DNA of 64,000 nt from Gracilibacillus suaedae (GTDB taxonomy: Bacteria; Bacillota; Bacilli; Bacillales; Amphibacillaceae), in NCBI RefSeq assembly GCF_017599345.1, contig NZ_JAGFVL010000062.1, positions 124,001 to 188,000 of the forward strand, given 5' to 3'. The translations under genes were made by a program, and so were the position numbers. Positions 35,425 through 45,446 of the stretch are shown here, piece after piece; position 1 is the first letter of the stretch, and every line of letters starts with the position of its first letter. The notes beneath the pieces were generated by a model. That model made no database searches. It saw only the letters and a program-made list of their open reading frames with translations, and was not told the DNA's origin.

Positions 35425-36093
35425 ATGAAAAAATATATAGGGAAGAAAAAGCAGGTTTATTTAGAAGAACACTCAATTGCTAATTTATTTTCCTTTCCAG
35501 TCGAGGACTATATCGAAGTACATGAATATCAACGTAATGATTGGATTATTCAAGAAAGCATGCGACCAGATTTTCTTTTTTACGTTATCGAGGGAAAAGC
35601 AAAGATATATATCACCCATCAAAATGGGAAAGTATCTTTAATTAATTTTATCAATGCCAATGAATATATAGGGGAAATGGAATTATTACATGATGTCTAT
35701 TATACAAAGGGGATTCAAGCTTCAACGAAGACGATTTGTTTTGCACTTCCGACTCATTACTATCGTAAACAACTCCTTGAAGATGCGAAATTTCTACGTG
35801 AGTTAACCAAGTTCTTAAGTGTAAAGGCAACCGAGATGGCGGCTAAGTATACGCAAAGTTTAGCGTTCCCATTGGAAAATAGGCTGGCAGATTTTATTTT
35901 ACAAACGGCTGATGAAAGGATTTATAAGGAAAGACATGTTACAGTTTGTGATTATTTAGGTGTATCTTATAGACATTTGCAGCATGTGCTTAGACAATTT
36001 TGTGATAAAGGATATTTACAAAAAGAGGGAAGGAACTATCAAATTAAACAGTTTCATTCTTTAAAAGAACTCGCCCAGGTTTTGCAGAATTAG
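35425..36093 (+). CDS. Crp/Fnr-family transcription regulator (YeiL-like)
   Basis: The 222-residue protein has an N-terminal cyclic-nucleotide-binding-type beta barrel (Y-V-I-E-G-K-A-K-I-Y, E-Y-I-G-E-M-E-L-L) and a C-terminal helix-turn-helix (V-C-D-Y-L-G-V-S-Y-R-H-L-Q-H-V-L-R). No FNR-type cysteine cluster is visible. The overall pattern resembles YeiL. It diverges from the MFS transporter, its most likely target. Confidence 0.82.
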   Translation: MKKYIGKKKQVYLEEHSIANLFSFPVEDYIEVHEYQRNDWIIQESMRPDFLFYVIEGKAKIYITHQNGKVSLINFINANEYIGEMELLHDVYYTKGIQASTKTICFALPTHYYRKQLLEDAKFLRELTKFLSVKATEMAAKYTQSLAFPLENRLADFILQTADERIYKERHVTVCDYLGVSYRHLQHVLRQFCDKGYLQKEGRNYQIKQFHSLKELAQVLQN

Positions 36094-36191
36094 AACCAGT
36101 CTGACGTCTTTCATTTAAGACATGTATTCTCCACTAAGTAATTGATAAATATATGAAAGTAACAGATAAATGAACATATTGAAAACTAACG

Positions 36192-36225
36192 GATGTCTCC
36201 ATTAAAAAGGGGGCATTTTTTCTTT
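36192..36225 (+). terminator. Terminator after the Crp/Fnr gene
   Basis: GATGTCTCC pairs with GGGGGCATT (two G-U pairs), followed by TTTTTTC. Confidence 0.6.
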
Positions 36226-36250
36226 CTGAATAAAATAATCAACAGATCAT

Positions 36251-36277
36251 TTTTTTAATTACAAAAAGGCTTAATTA
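36251..36277 (+). promoter_or_regulatory. Candidate response-regulator site before malic enzyme
   Basis: TTTTTTAATTACAAAAA followed by TTAATT is nearly repeated at 40388-40417 before the 2-hydroxycarboxylate transporter. The two copies flank the kinase/response-regulator genes, so they are good candidates for MalR-type binding. Confidence 0.45.
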
Positions 36278-36370
36278 GTTATATAACCTATTATCGGTAG
36301 AAATTATTTATTATAAATGAAAGTATAGCAGAAGGAGTACTAGAAATTTTTAGAATTGGAGAGGACAACG

Positions 36371-37564
36371 ATGGATACACTACGGGAACAATCTTTACAA
36401 ATGCATCGAGACAATAAAGGGAAATTAGAAACAAGTGCGAAAGTAGCGATTCGTAATACGAAGGACTTAAGTCTTGCTTATTCACCGGGAGTAGCAGAAC
36501 CGTGCAAAGAAATTTATCAAGACAGCAACAAGGTGTTTGACTATACGATGAAAGGAAATACTGTTGCAGTTATTTCGGATGGATCAGCTGTTTTAGGACT
36601 CGGTAATATTGGACCAGAAGCAGCAATGCCTGTTATGGAAGGAAAGGCTGTTCTATTTAAAAGCTTTGCAGGTGTTGATGCATTCCCGCTTTGTTTGAAT
36701 ACAAATGATGTCGATCAAATCGTCAATACGGTGAAATTGTTAGAGCCAACCTTTGGAGGAGTTAACTTAGAAGATATTGCAGCACCTAGATGTTTTGAGA
36801 TTGAAGAACGTTTGAAAAAAGAAACGAACATTCCAATTTTTCACGATGACCAGCATGGAACAGCAATTGTAACTGTTGCTGGTCTAGTAAATGCGCTTAA
36901 GCTTGTTAATAAAAGAATGACAGAAATTAAAGTGGTAATCAATGGTGCAGGTGCTGCAGGAATTGCAATTGTTCGGTTATTAAATTATTTTGGTGTTTCC
37001 GATGTTATTTTGTGTGATTCTAAAGGTGCCATTTATGAAGGACGTCCTTATGGGCTGAATCCTCTTAAAGCGAAAATCGCGAAAACGACCAATGGCAATC
37101 GTGTAGAAGGTACAATAGAAGAAGCTGTTAAAGGTACAGACGTATTTATTGGCGTTTCTGTAGAAGGTGCTTTAACAAAAGAAATGGTTTCTACTATGAA
37201 TGAGGATCCGATTATTTTTGCGATGGCTAATCCTATACCAGAAATTATGCCGGAAGATGCGAAGGCTGCAGGTGCTAAAGTGATTGGAACGGGGCGTTCA
37301 GATTTTCCGAATCAGGTAAATAATGTACTTGCATTTCCAGGAATTTTTAAAGGGGCATTAGACGTACATGCTACACATATCAATGAAGAAATAAAGAAAG
37401 CAGCCGTACTTGCGATTTCCTCATTAATTTCAGAACAGGAGTTGTCTAGAGACTATGTGATTCCGGCACCTTTTGATGAACGGGTAGCACCAGCAGTGGC
37501 ACAGGCTGTTGCAGATGCAGCAATAGAAACAGGAGTAGCTAGAAGAGTTGCTATGTCTAAATAA
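36371..37564 (+). CDS. NAD(P)-dependent malic enzyme
   Basis: The 397-residue short-form malic enzyme has the typical blocks LAYSPGVAEPC (~32), NTVAVISDGSAVLGLGNIG, FGGVNLEDIAAPRCFEIE, IFHDDQHGTA and the nucleotide-binding VINGAGAAGIA (~192). It converts malate to pyruvate and CO2. ATG 36371 is chosen because GGAGAGG lies six bases upstream; the TTG at 36356 is in frame but inside the ribosome site. It heads the malate-utilisation region. Confidence 0.95.
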   Translation: MDTLREQSLQMHRDNKGKLETSAKVAIRNTKDLSLAYSPGVAEPCKEIYQDSNKVFDYTMKGNTVAVISDGSAVLGLGNIGPEAAMPVMEGKAVLFKSFAGVDAFPLCLNTNDVDQIVNTVKLLEPTFGGVNLEDIAAPRCFEIEERLKKETNIPIFHDDQHGTAIVTVAGLVNALKLVNKRMTEIKVVINGAGAAGIAIVRLLNYFGVSDVILCDSKGAIYEGRPYGLNPLKAKIAKTTNGNRVEGTIEEAVKGTDVFIGVSVEGALTKEMVSTMNEDPIIFAMANPIPEIMPEDAKAAGAKVIGTGRSDFPNQVNNVLAFPGIFKGALDVHATHINEEIKKAAVLAISSLISEQELSRDYVIPAPFDERVAPAVAQAVADAAIETGVARRVAMSK

Positions 37565-37574
37565 AAGTGTTTAA

Positions 37575-37609
37575 AGCAGTCGACTGTTGGGCAATCAGTC
37601 GGCTTTTTT
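37575..37609 (+). terminator. Terminator after malic enzyme
   Basis: AGTCGACTG pairs with CAGTCGGCT (one G-U pair), followed by TTTTTT. It also forms the left end of the third composite repeat. Confidence 0.8.
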
Positions 37610-37990
37610 AAGGTAGTATATAATTATTGGAATAACAACTCTTATAAACAAGTAAGTAGGAAAAAGTTGATAATAAAAGCAAGGATAGCTATTCAGATGG
37701 AGTTACCATATTGAAACTTTCTGATACTTTTGGGGATGAATATATAACTTTCATTTAAGTACCAAAAATGACACGCATGAACTCAAAATGGTACTAAACA
37801 GTCAATTAAGTACCAAAAATAGAAACTATACAATTAAATTGGCACTTAAAACAGGTTATAGTGCCAAAATGAACCCTGCAAAAGTGGATCTTCAGATCAT
37901 GCTAATCCCATAGTAGCCTCCTTCAACTCCTGTGGGAATCGTTTGGTCTGAAGATCCACTGTTCCAAGCGATTTTTGCTCAGTTTTTCTT
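37610..37990 (+). repeat. Composite hairpin-rich intergenic repeat, copy 3 (partly deleted)
   Basis: It keeps the AGTATATAA start and the AGCTATTCAGATGGAGTTACC segment that matches copy 1 (two adjoining parts). A non-homologous stretch follows, then the left half of the second palindrome (CAACTCCTGTGGGAATC, TCTGAAGATCCACT). This runs straight into the terminal GCTCAGTTTTTCTTA. AAGTGGATCTTCAGA (37876-37890) pairs with TCTGAAGATCCACT (37947-37960). Confidence 0.6.
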
Positions 37991-38046
37991 ATATCAAATC
38001 TGTACATATGTCTGCTATAATCCATAATAGAAAATGGGGTGATGTT

Positions 38047-39654
38047 GTGAAGCGACCGTTTAAATTGAGCGTTATTATTACATTGTTTGGCTGTATCGTT
38101 GTTTTACTTTCTTTATTAGTTACAGATTTACTCGTTAGTAACACAACTAGTGAGCGAATTAGAGACAATCAGGAAGAGAAGGCACAGATTGTATCTCGGA
38201 CTGTTGCCAAATCTGAGATTGTAAAAGCAAGCCTATTACAAAATGAGAAGACAGAAGCCATTCAAGCATATACGCAAGAAGTCCAAACAATAACGGAAAT
38301 GATGTTTGTCGTCGTTATGGACATGGAGGGCATTAGATATACCCACCCTAACCCAGAAATGATTGGCAAATATTTCAAAGGAGGAGATGAACAAGACGTT
38401 CTCCAAGGAGAGGAGTATGTATCAGTATCTGAAGGTACACTCGGAGATTCTTTAAGATCTTTTACACCGATATATGACGATAATGGAAACCAAATCGGTG
38501 CTGTTGCGGTTGGGATCTCACTAGACAATGTGGAATTTGCTTTGTCACAAGGCCACCATAATATTATTAAAGGAAGCTTGCTCGGTATTATCGTTGGGAT
38601 CATCGGAGCATTTTTACTCGCTAAATATATAAAAAGAATGTTATTCGGTTTGGAACCTTATCAGATATCAAAGCTTTTGGAAGAACGAAGTACCATGTTA
38701 CAATCTGTTCATGAAGGAATCTTAGCTGTTGATGATGATTTAAGAATTACATTAGTAAATAAATCAGCGCTTCATTTGTTTAAAAAAGCTGGTTTGTCAG
38801 ATCAGCCCATTGGCATGAAAATAACGGATTATATGCCAAATACCAAACTGGATCGTGTCATTGAGACAGGGGAATCAGAACGTAATGAGGAACAGACGCT
38901 AAATGGAATATCTATTCTAACCAATCGTGAGCCGTTAATTGTTAACAATAAGGTTGTAGGCGCAATTTCTACATTTAGAGATAAAACCGAAGTGAATCAA
39001 TTGGCAAAACAGTTAACAGGTGTTAGAACCTATGTTGAGGCGCTTCGTGCACAGTCACATGAATTTATGAATAGGCTTCATGTTATACTTGGTATGGTTC
39101 AAATGGGAGCTTATGATGAATTATTGCCGTTTATCCGCAAAATAATTGATATGAACAATCAGGAAGCTGCAGTGGTAACCAAAACTATCAAGGATCCAGT
39201 ACTTGCGGGCTTTCTGATAGGGAAAATGAGCTACGCAAGAGAGCGGAATGTAACGTTTAATATTTCCAACGATTCACGAATTGATGAGGCACTTAGCTTA
39301 GAAACGAGTCAAGAGCTGATCACCATTATTGGAAACTTAGTAGATAATGCAATAGAAGCGCTTACCACTAGTGAAGAGAAAAACATTACATTACAGTTGA
39401 AGAAAATTCATGGTAAATTATCCATAACAGTATCTGATTCAGGACTAGGAATCTCCGAAGAAAATATAGAGAAAATCTTCAAGAAAGGATTTTCCACGAA
39501 AGGTTCAAATAGAGGTTTCGGACTTTATTTAATGAATCAAAGTATTGAAAAATTAAATGGAGAATTAAAAATGTCCACTAACAAAAGAGGGACTACGTTT
39601 AACGTAGTGCTTGACTATGCTGCAATGAGAGATGGGATGCAAGATGACGATTAA
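38047..39654 (+). CDS. Sensor histidine kinase, CitA/DcuS family (MalK-like)
   Basis: The 535-residue membrane kinase has a first membrane segment at ~10-30. An extracytoplasmic PAS-like sensor domain (~35-165, with V-V-V-M-D-M-E-G-I-R-Y-T-H-P-N) precedes a second membrane segment (~175-195). A cytoplasmic PAS and the kinase core follow: His338 in SHEFMN, NLVDNAIEAL (N box), DSGLGI and GFGLYL (G boxes). CitA/DcuS kinases sense extracellular di- or tricarboxylates. GTG at 38047 is preferred; an upstream ATG at 37975 would lie inside the terminator of the repeat. Neighbouring genes indicate malate as the signal. Confidence 0.9.
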   Translation: MKRPFKLSVIITLFGCIVVLLSLLVTDLLVSNTTSERIRDNQEEKAQIVSRTVAKSEIVKASLLQNEKTEAIQAYTQEVQTITEMMFVVVMDMEGIRYTHPNPEMIGKYFKGGDEQDVLQGEEYVSVSEGTLGDSLRSFTPIYDDNGNQIGAVAVGISLDNVEFALSQGHHNIIKGSLLGIIVGIIGAFLLAKYIKRMLFGLEPYQISKLLEERSTMLQSVHEGILAVDDDLRITLVNKSALHLFKKAGLSDQPIGMKITDYMPNTKLDRVIETGESERNEEQTLNGISILTNREPLIVNNKVVGAISTFRDKTEVNQLAKQLTGVRTYVEALRAQSHEFMNRLHVILGMVQMGAYDELLPFIRKIIDMNNQEAAVVTKTIKDPVLAGFLIGKMSYARERNVTFNISNDSRIDEALSLETSQELITIIGNLVDNAIEALTTSEEKNITLQLKKIHGKLSITVSDSGLGISEENIEKIFKKGFSTKGSNRGFGLYLMNQSIEKLNGELKMSTNKRGTTFNVVLDYAAMRDGMQDDD

Positions 39655-40357
39655 AGTGTTAATAGTAGAAGACGACCCAATGGTAGCGGAATTTAATAAA
39701 CGATTTCTTAGGAAGATAGAGGGATATCAGTTAGTTGATATCGCTTATTGTGTGGAAGAAGCGATGAAGCTAATAGATGAAAAGGAAGATGACATTGACT
39801 TAATTCTGTTAGATATTTATATGTCAGGGAAAAATGGTCTCGAAATGTTATCTACTATTCGAAAAAAAGAGATACCAATTGACGTTATTTTAATTACAGC
39901 TGCTACGGATACGGAAAATATCCAATCCGCATTGCACCATGGAGCAATTGATTATTTAATTAAGCCGTTTGAATTTGTACGTTTTAAACAAGCACTAATG
40001 CGCTACAAAGAAAAGTTTGAATTATTACATCAACGAGAAAAATTGAATCAGCTGGAATTAGATCAAAAATTATTACATTCTAAAAAAGAAAAAGTGAAAG
40101 AAAACAAGACTTTACCAAAAGGATTGACGCAAAGTACGCTGTTAATCATTATGGATAAGATAAAGAAAGAAAAAATTTTTTCAACAGATGACATTGCGGA
40201 ATCCACAGGTATATCCAGAGTTTCTGTTCGAAAGTATCTCATGTTTTTAGTGGAGATTGATGTACTGGAAGAAACATTAACCTATGGGATTGGCAGACCG
40301 GTTTATCAGTATTCTTATAGAGAAAATAACGATATATTAGATGCTTATTTAAAATGA
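39644..40357 (+). CDS. Response regulator, CitB/DcuR family (MalR-like)
   Basis: The 237-residue protein has an N-terminal receiver (IVEDDP, phospho-acceptor Asp57 in LLDIYMSGKNG, ITAATD, KPFEF). Its C-terminal helix-turn-helix contains T-D-D-I-A-E-S-T-G-I-S-R-V-S-V-R-K-Y-L. It overlaps the kinase by eleven bases. ATG 39644 gives the usual family start; ATG 39632 is in frame. Likely targets are the malic enzyme and transporter promoters, which share an AT-rich motif. Confidence 0.9.
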   Translation: MTIKVLIVEDDPMVAEFNKRFLRKIEGYQLVDIAYCVEEAMKLIDEKEDDIDLILLDIYMSGKNGLEMLSTIRKKEIPIDVILITAATDTENIQSALHHGAIDYLIKPFEFVRFKQALMRYKEKFELLHQREKLNQLELDQKLLHSKKEKVKENKTLPKGLTQSTLLIIMDKIKKEKIFSTDDIAESTGISRVSVRKYLMFLVEIDVLEETLTYGIGRPVYQYSYRENNDILDAYLK

Positions 40358-40391
40358 CTCAAAAACTAGGTGTTTTTGAGTCATACTTTTT
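40354..40391 (+). terminator. Terminator after the response regulator
   Basis: ATGACTCAAAAAC and GTTTTTGAGTCAT form a perfect 13-bp stem followed by an ACTTTTTTTTT tail. Confidence 0.85.
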
Positions 40392-40417
40392 TTAATTACA
40401 AAAAAAATTCATTAATT
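40388..40417 (+). promoter_or_regulatory. Candidate response-regulator site before the malate transporter
   Basis: It shares TTTTTTAATTACAAAAA and a following TTAATT with 36251-36277; spacing between the TTAATT elements is 20 here and 16 there. It overlaps the T-run of the preceding terminator. Confidence 0.4.
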
Positions 40418-40635
40418 TTATAAGCTTTCCATTTAGCAAAAGAAATAATAGGATAGATAAATATCAATAGTTTGAAGAAGTGAATGTTACGTAGAGAAAA
40501 TCGATGTTAACACTTCACTCCCATCAACCGCTGAAAATGAAAGCGATTTATCCCCCCGATGAGTGGATTACAAAATATATAACAAAGAAGGTGGTGAAAA
40601 TAACATCTAGCAAAAAGAAGAGAGGAGGAAGTTTC

Positions 40636-41967
40636 ATGACGGAATTAGCAAGAAATTATTCGGATAAAACGGTTGTAAAAAAAGATACAAATGTACAATC
40701 TCTTGAGGTTGCTCACACATATACTATTTTTAATATTCCAATTATTTGGTTTGCTATATTTACAGCCATTACGCTAATAAGTATGTATACCGGCAATTTG
40801 CCAGGAGGAATGATTGGCAGCCTGCTCGTGATGATTGTACTAGGCGAGTTATTTGGAGAGATAGGAAATCGCCTGCCAATCGTTAATAGCTATCTTGGTG
40901 GTGGAGCTATTATCGCCATATTTGGTTCGGCATATATGGTCTATAGTGGTTTACTTCCGGAAACAACCACAACTTCTATAACTGATTTTATGAAATCTGG
41001 TGGGTTTTTAAACTTTTATATTGCCGCACTAATAACTGGTAGTATTTTAGGAATGAACTCAAAAATATTAATTAAAGTTGGCTTACGTTATTTCCTTCCG
41101 ATTGGGGGTGCCGTTCTAGGTGCAATGGTACTTACTGGATTGATTGGCTATCTTGTTGGCTTTACACTTCAAGATGCTGTATTAGTCATCGCAATGCCAA
41201 TTATGGGCGGAGGAATGGGTGCTGGAGCTGTTCCGATGAGTCAAATATATTCCGAACTATTGGGAAATGATCCAAGTTATTATATTTCGATGCTTGTACC
41301 AGCACTAGCATTAGGAAATGTATTCGCCATTGTATTGGCTAGTCTTTTAGATAAAATCGGAAAAAAATATCCTTCGCTAACTGGTAATGGACAATTAGTG
41401 AAAGGGTTCGAATATGAAAAACCAACGTTAAAATACGATATTCAAAAGATGGGTGCCGGTCTAGTTGCAGCACTGACTTTTTTTTCAATTGGCTCACTAT
41501 TAGGAGCTATTATTCCATTACATCCCTATGCGATTATGATCATTCTTGTAGCAGTCGCAAAAATTGCAAATATTATTCCGCTACAGGTTACCGAAGGTGC
41601 TAGTCAATGGTATCAATTCGTAGCCAAAAATTGGACGTTTGCATTGCTGTTTGGTATTGGCGTTGCTTATACAGATTTAGGTACCGTATTAGAGGCATTA
41701 ACTTTGCAATATATTTTAATTATTTTTGGGGTTATATTAGGTGCAATTATTGGTGCAGCGTTATTAGGTAAATTGGTTGGTTTTTATCCAATAGAAGCAG
41801 CGATTACAGCAGGCCTTTGTATGGCAAATATGGGAGGTACAGGGGATGTAGCCGTTCTTTCTGCAGCAAAAAGAATGGAGCTAATGCCATTTGCACAAAT
41901 TTCTTCACGCTTAGGCGGAGCGTTGATTTTATTACTTGCAGGACTACTAATTCCATTGTTTGTTTAG
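40636..41967 (+). CDS. 2-hydroxycarboxylate (malate/citrate) transporter, 2HCT family
   Basis: The 443-residue membrane protein belongs to the CitS/CimH/MaeN family. Two re-entrant-loop motifs are visible: MGGGMGAGAVPMSQ (~190-203) and MANMGGTGDVAVLSA (~390-404). About eleven hydrophobic segments are present. Members import malate or citrate with Na+ or H+. ATG 40636 is preceded by AGAGGAGGA; longer in-frame starts lack a ribosome site and give a non-family N-terminus. It sits after its two-component regulators, as in B. subtilis maeN control. Confidence 0.92.
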   Translation: MTELARNYSDKTVVKKDTNVQSLEVAHTYTIFNIPIIWFAIFTAITLISMYTGNLPGGMIGSLLVMIVLGELFGEIGNRLPIVNSYLGGGAIIAIFGSAYMVYSGLLPETTTTSITDFMKSGGFLNFYIAALITGSILGMNSKILIKVGLRYFLPIGGAVLGAMVLTGLIGYLVGFTLQDAVLVIAMPIMGGGMGAGAVPMSQIYSELLGNDPSYYISMLVPALALGNVFAIVLASLLDKIGKKYPSLTGNGQLVKGFEYEKPTLKYDIQKMGAGLVAALTFFSIGSLLGAIIPLHPYAIMIILVAVAKIANIIPLQVTEGASQWYQFVAKNWTFALLFGIGVAYTDLGTVLEALTLQYILIIFGVILGAIIGAALLGKLVGFYPIEAAITAGLCMANMGGTGDVAVLSAAKRMELMPFAQISSRLGGALILLLAGLLIPLFV

Positions 41968-42002
41968 TACTGTAATCATAACCTTTAATACGAAGAGAAG
42001 GG

Positions 42003-43583
42003 ATGAGAAGAGTGAAAGTGCTTAATACGGTAGATGATTTCTATTTTGAAAACTTTAACAGGAATTTGTCAGTATCCCAACTAATAGAGAAGGCGATTAC
42101 CCGAAAGGAAGCTATGCTTACGGAAAAAGGAGCACTACATGCTTATACCGGGGAATTTACTGGTAGATCACCAAAGGATAAATATATAGTAGACGATTCT
42201 GTTACAAAGGAAAATGTGATGTGGGGGAAAGTCAATCAGCCGATGTCTCAAGATACATTTGATTCCCTGTATCGAAAAGCATTAGCCTATATGTCTGAAC
42301 GGGAGTTATTTACGTTTGAAGGGGCGGCTGGTGCAGACCCAAAACATAAGCGCTCCATCCGCATTATCAATGAATTTGCATGGCATAACTTGTTTGTCCA
42401 ACAGCTATTTATCGAGCAAAATGATCTGGAAGCTAAAAAACAAGAACCTGATTTTACTGTGATTTGTCTACCCGGCTTAAAAGCCGATCCTAACAAAGAT
42501 GAATTAAACTCTGAAACGTTTATTGCGATTTCATTTGAACGAAAAACAGTGTTAATTGGTGGTACTGCTTATGCAGGAGAGATGAAGAAATCTATTTTTA
42601 GTGTGCTTAACTATTTACTCCCTTTCGCAGGTGTTTTACCAATGCATTGCTCTGCTAATAGGGGAGATAATTCAGATGATGTGGCGTTGTTTTTTGGATT
42701 ATCCGGAACAGGAAAAACAACATTATCGGCGGATGTGGAAAGATATTTGATTGGCGATGATGAACATGGTTGGTCAGATAGTGGTGTTTTTAATTTTGAA
42801 GGTGGTTGTTACGCAAAGTGTATCGGACTTTCACAAGAAAAAGAACCACAAATATGGGATGCTATTCAATATGGTTCCGTTCTAGAGAATGTAGCAATTG
42901 ATCCAGATACCCGTAAGTTGCATTTTGATGATAGCACGCATACCGAAAATACACGTGCAGCTTATTCAATTGCAAATATACCTGGAGCAGTTAATCCTAG
43001 TATTGCAAGTCATCCGAAAGTTATTATATTTCTTACAGCAGATGCATTTGGTGTACTTCCACCTATATCGAAATTAACGAAAGAGCAGGCGATGTATCAC
43101 TTTCTATCTGGGTATACATCGAAGCTTGCTGGTACGGAACGTGGTGTTACGGAGCCAGAAGCGACCTTTTCTACTTGCTTTGGTGAGCCGTTCTTTCCAC
43201 TTGACCCAAGTGTATATGCTGAGTTGCTCGGTAAAAAAATCGCTGAACATGATGTACGTGTTTATCTTGTGAATACAGGATGGTCTGGTGGATCATACGG
43301 AGTTGGTGAAAGAATAAATTTAACCTACACTCGCACGATGGTTCGAGCAGCAATAAATGGGGATTTGGAGAAAGCCAATTATAAGCAAGATTCCCATTTT
43401 GGTCTATATGTGCCTAAAATGATTGACGGCGTTCCAACAGAAATCTTAACCCCATGTCTAACTTGGGAAAGCCAAGGAGATTATAATAAGAAAGCACAAG
43501 AGTTAGCAGAGAAATTCTCATCAAACTTTGAACGTTTTTCTAATGTAACACAAGAAATTGTGGAGGCAGGACCGAAGATATAA
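42003..43583 (+). CDS. pckA: Phosphoenolpyruvate carboxykinase (ATP)
   Basis: The 526-residue enzyme shows the PckA signatures [15 protein letters not shown] near the N-terminus, MHCSANRG, the P-loop [17 protein letters not shown] and [10 protein letters not shown]. It converts oxaloacetate to PEP, the first step of gluconeogenesis. Placement behind the malate importer lets imported malate feed both pyruvate (malic enzyme) and PEP. ATG 42003 is chosen with GAGAAGGG upstream; a GTG at 42012 is the alternative. Confidence 0.96.
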   Translation: MRRVKVLNTVDDFYFENFNRNLSVSQLIEKAITRKEAMLTEKGALHAYTGEFTGRSPKDKYIVDDSVTKENVMWGKVNQPMSQDTFDSLYRKALAYMSERELFTFEGAAGADPKHKRSIRIINEFAWHNLFVQQLFIEQNDLEAKKQEPDFTVICLPGLKADPNKDELNSETFIAISFERKTVLIGGTAYAGEMKKSIFSVLNYLLPFAGVLPMHCSANRGDNSDDVALFFGLSGTGKTTLSADVERYLIGDDEHGWSDSGVFNFEGGCYAKCIGLSQEKEPQIWDAIQYGSVLENVAIDPDTRKLHFDDSTHTENTRAAYSIANIPGAVNPSIASHPKVIIFLTADAFGVLPPISKLTKEQAMYHFLSGYTSKLAGTERGVTEPEATFSTCFGEPFFPLDPSVYAELLGKKIAEHDVRVYLVNTGWSGGSYGVGERINLTYTRTMVRAAINGDLEKANYKQDSHFGLYVPKMIDGVPTEILTPCLTWESQGDYNKKAQELAEKFSSNFERFSNVTQEIVEAGPKI

Positions 43584-43596
43584 AGATTATTAAAGT

Positions 43597-43629
43597 GGAG
43601 ATACAAAACGAAAATAATTTGTATCTCCA
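43597..43629. terminator. Terminator between pckA and pepF
   Basis: GGAGATACAAA and TTTGTATCTCC form a perfect 11-bp stem between convergent genes. Confidence 0.8.
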
Positions 43630-43649
43630 TAAATAGTTAAATGCTCATT

Positions 43650-45446
43650 TTATTTATCGGTTAATCGTATAAACTCTTCCGCGTCTTTCGCCAATAATTG
43701 AATACCAGCTGCCCAGAAATCTTCTTTTGTAATATCTACACCAAGATGCTTCTCGGCAAGCTCTTCTACCTTCATTGATCCAGTATCACGTAATAAGGCA
43801 ATATATCTTTCCTCAAAGCCTTCAGGAGATTCTAAGTATTTCGCATAGATGCCTAAGCTGAACAAGAACCCGAATGTATATGGGAAGTTATAGAATGGCA
43901 CATCATCAATAAAAAAGTGTAACTTACTACTCCAGAAATGTGGATGGTAGTTAGCTAGGCTATCTCCATAAGCTTCCTTCTGTGCTGCCACCATTAACTC
44001 ATTTAATCTTTTTTCTGACACAACACCGTTGGCACGTTCCTGATAAAATGCATTTTCGAATAAGAAACGAGCATGAATGTTCATGAACATTGCTGTAGCA
44101 TTTTCTAGTTTCGCGTTTAATAAGGAAATCTTTTCTTTCTCAGATTTTGCGTTTTCTATCGTCGCGTTATTAATAACGGTCTCAGCAAACGTACTAGCTG
44201 TTTCTGCTACATTCATGGCATAGTTACGATTTAATGCTGGCAGATCTTTCATCACATGGCTATGGAATGCATGCCCTAATTCATGTGCTAAGGTACTTGT
44301 GTCAGAGGATGAACCAGTAAATGTCATGAAAATGCGCGATTCACTAAACTCTGGAAGACTCGTACAATATCCTCCTGGTCGCTTATTCGGTCTATCTTCA
44401 GCTTCAACCCAACGATTTTCTAATGCATGCTTGGCGAAGTCCGCAAGTTTTGAACCGAAAGAGGCAAAGTTTTCAATGACAAAATCGCATGCTTCATCAT
44501 ATGTAAAACGTGTAGGTTCCACATCGCCTAATGCTACTGGAGCATCGACATCCTGCCAACCTAGTTTGTCCATACCTAATAATTTTGCTTTTTGGCTGAT
44601 AAAATCAAGAAATGGTTGTTTATTATTGGCAACGGCTGACCACATCGCATTTAACGAATCTTTTGTCATCCGATTATATTCTAAAGGTTCTTCTAAGTGA
44701 TGTTGATATTGATGTTTATTTTGCAGTGTAATCCGATAGCCATCTAAATGATTTAAAATATCGGCAAAGATGGGACTATTCTTCGACCATGCCGCTTCCC
44801 AATTTTCAAATATTTGTTTCCTCACATCAGGATCTGGATCAGCATACATTCTATTCATCGCTTGCCCTACAGATAATTCGGTAGTGTTCCCTTCATTATC
44901 TGTAAAAGGAATCGTCATAATCGAAACGACTGTATCGTATAAATCGCTCCATGCTGCTAAACCATCTTTATTCAGCTCTGCAATTAACTCTTCTTCGTCT
45001 TCAGAGAGTAGACGTTTTCCTTTATTTCGCATTTCATTTAAAGCGAAAGCAACTTTGCTTAAATCTTTATCTTCTAATAGTTGCTGCCAATCATCGTCTG
45101 CAATTTCAACTAATTGTTTCGTAAAAGTATTGGTAGCCTTTTGTACCTCACTATACAGCTCCATAATCTGTCCTTTTACGACATTGGCATGCTCATCATT
45201 CATATAGGCATCATGCCACATATGGACAAATGTCGAAGCTTGTGCTAATCCATTTCTAATAGTCTCTTGTTTATGTAAGATTGTATGAAATGTATCCACT
45301 GATTTTGGTTGATGATGCCAGTTAGTTAATAGTGATTGGTACTCGCTAATTTCTTTATGTATATCAGTTAACTTCGATTGTAATTCCTGGGATTTTGTTC
45401 CTCCAGGGAAAATTGTTTCTAGGTTCCACGTATTCATATATTTCAT
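43650..45446 (-). CDS. pepF: Oligoendopeptidase F (M3 family)
   Basis: The 598-residue cytoplasmic metallopeptidase has zinc motif HELGH in TLAHELGHAFHSHVM (~385-400), with the downstream glutamate in N-V-A-E-T-A-S-T-F-A-E-T. The length is standard for PepF. It cleaves short peptides. It is transcribed alone; upstream there is about 400 bp shared with the amino-acid importer. AAGGGAG precedes the ATG. Confidence 0.95.
   Translation of the reverse strand: MKYMNTWNLETIFPGGTKSQELQSKLTDIHKEISEYQSLLTNWHHQPKSVDTFHTILHKQETIRNGLAQASTFVHMWHDAYMNDEHANVVKGQIMELYSEVQKATNTFTKQLVEIADDDWQQLLEDKDLSKVAFALNEMRNKGKRLLSEDEEELIAELNKDGLAAWSDLYDTVVSIMTIPFTDNEGNTTELSVGQAMNRMYADPDPDVRKQIFENWEAAWSKNSPIFADILNHLDGYRITLQNKHQYQHHLEEPLEYNRMTKDSLNAMWSAVANNKQPFLDFISQKAKLLGMDKLGWQDVDAPVALGDVEPTRFTYDEACDFVIENFASFGSKLADFAKHALENRWVEAEDRPNKRPGGYCTSLPEFSESRIFMTFTGSSSDTSTLAHELGHAFHSHVMKDLPALNRNYAMNVAETASTFAETVINNATIENAKSEKEKISLLNAKLENATAMFMNIHARFLFENAFYQERANGVVSEKRLNELMVAAQKEAYGDSLANYHPHFWSSKLHFFIDDVPFYNFPYTFGFLFSLGIYAKYLESPEGFEERYIALLRDTGSMKVEELAEKHLGVDITKEDFWAAGIQLLAKDAEEFIRLTDK

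Noticed and set aside
40538..40551. CcpA cre-like sequence TGAAAGCGATTTAT before the malate transporter
   Set aside because: The last two consensus positions fail and there is no clear promoter context; too weak to call.
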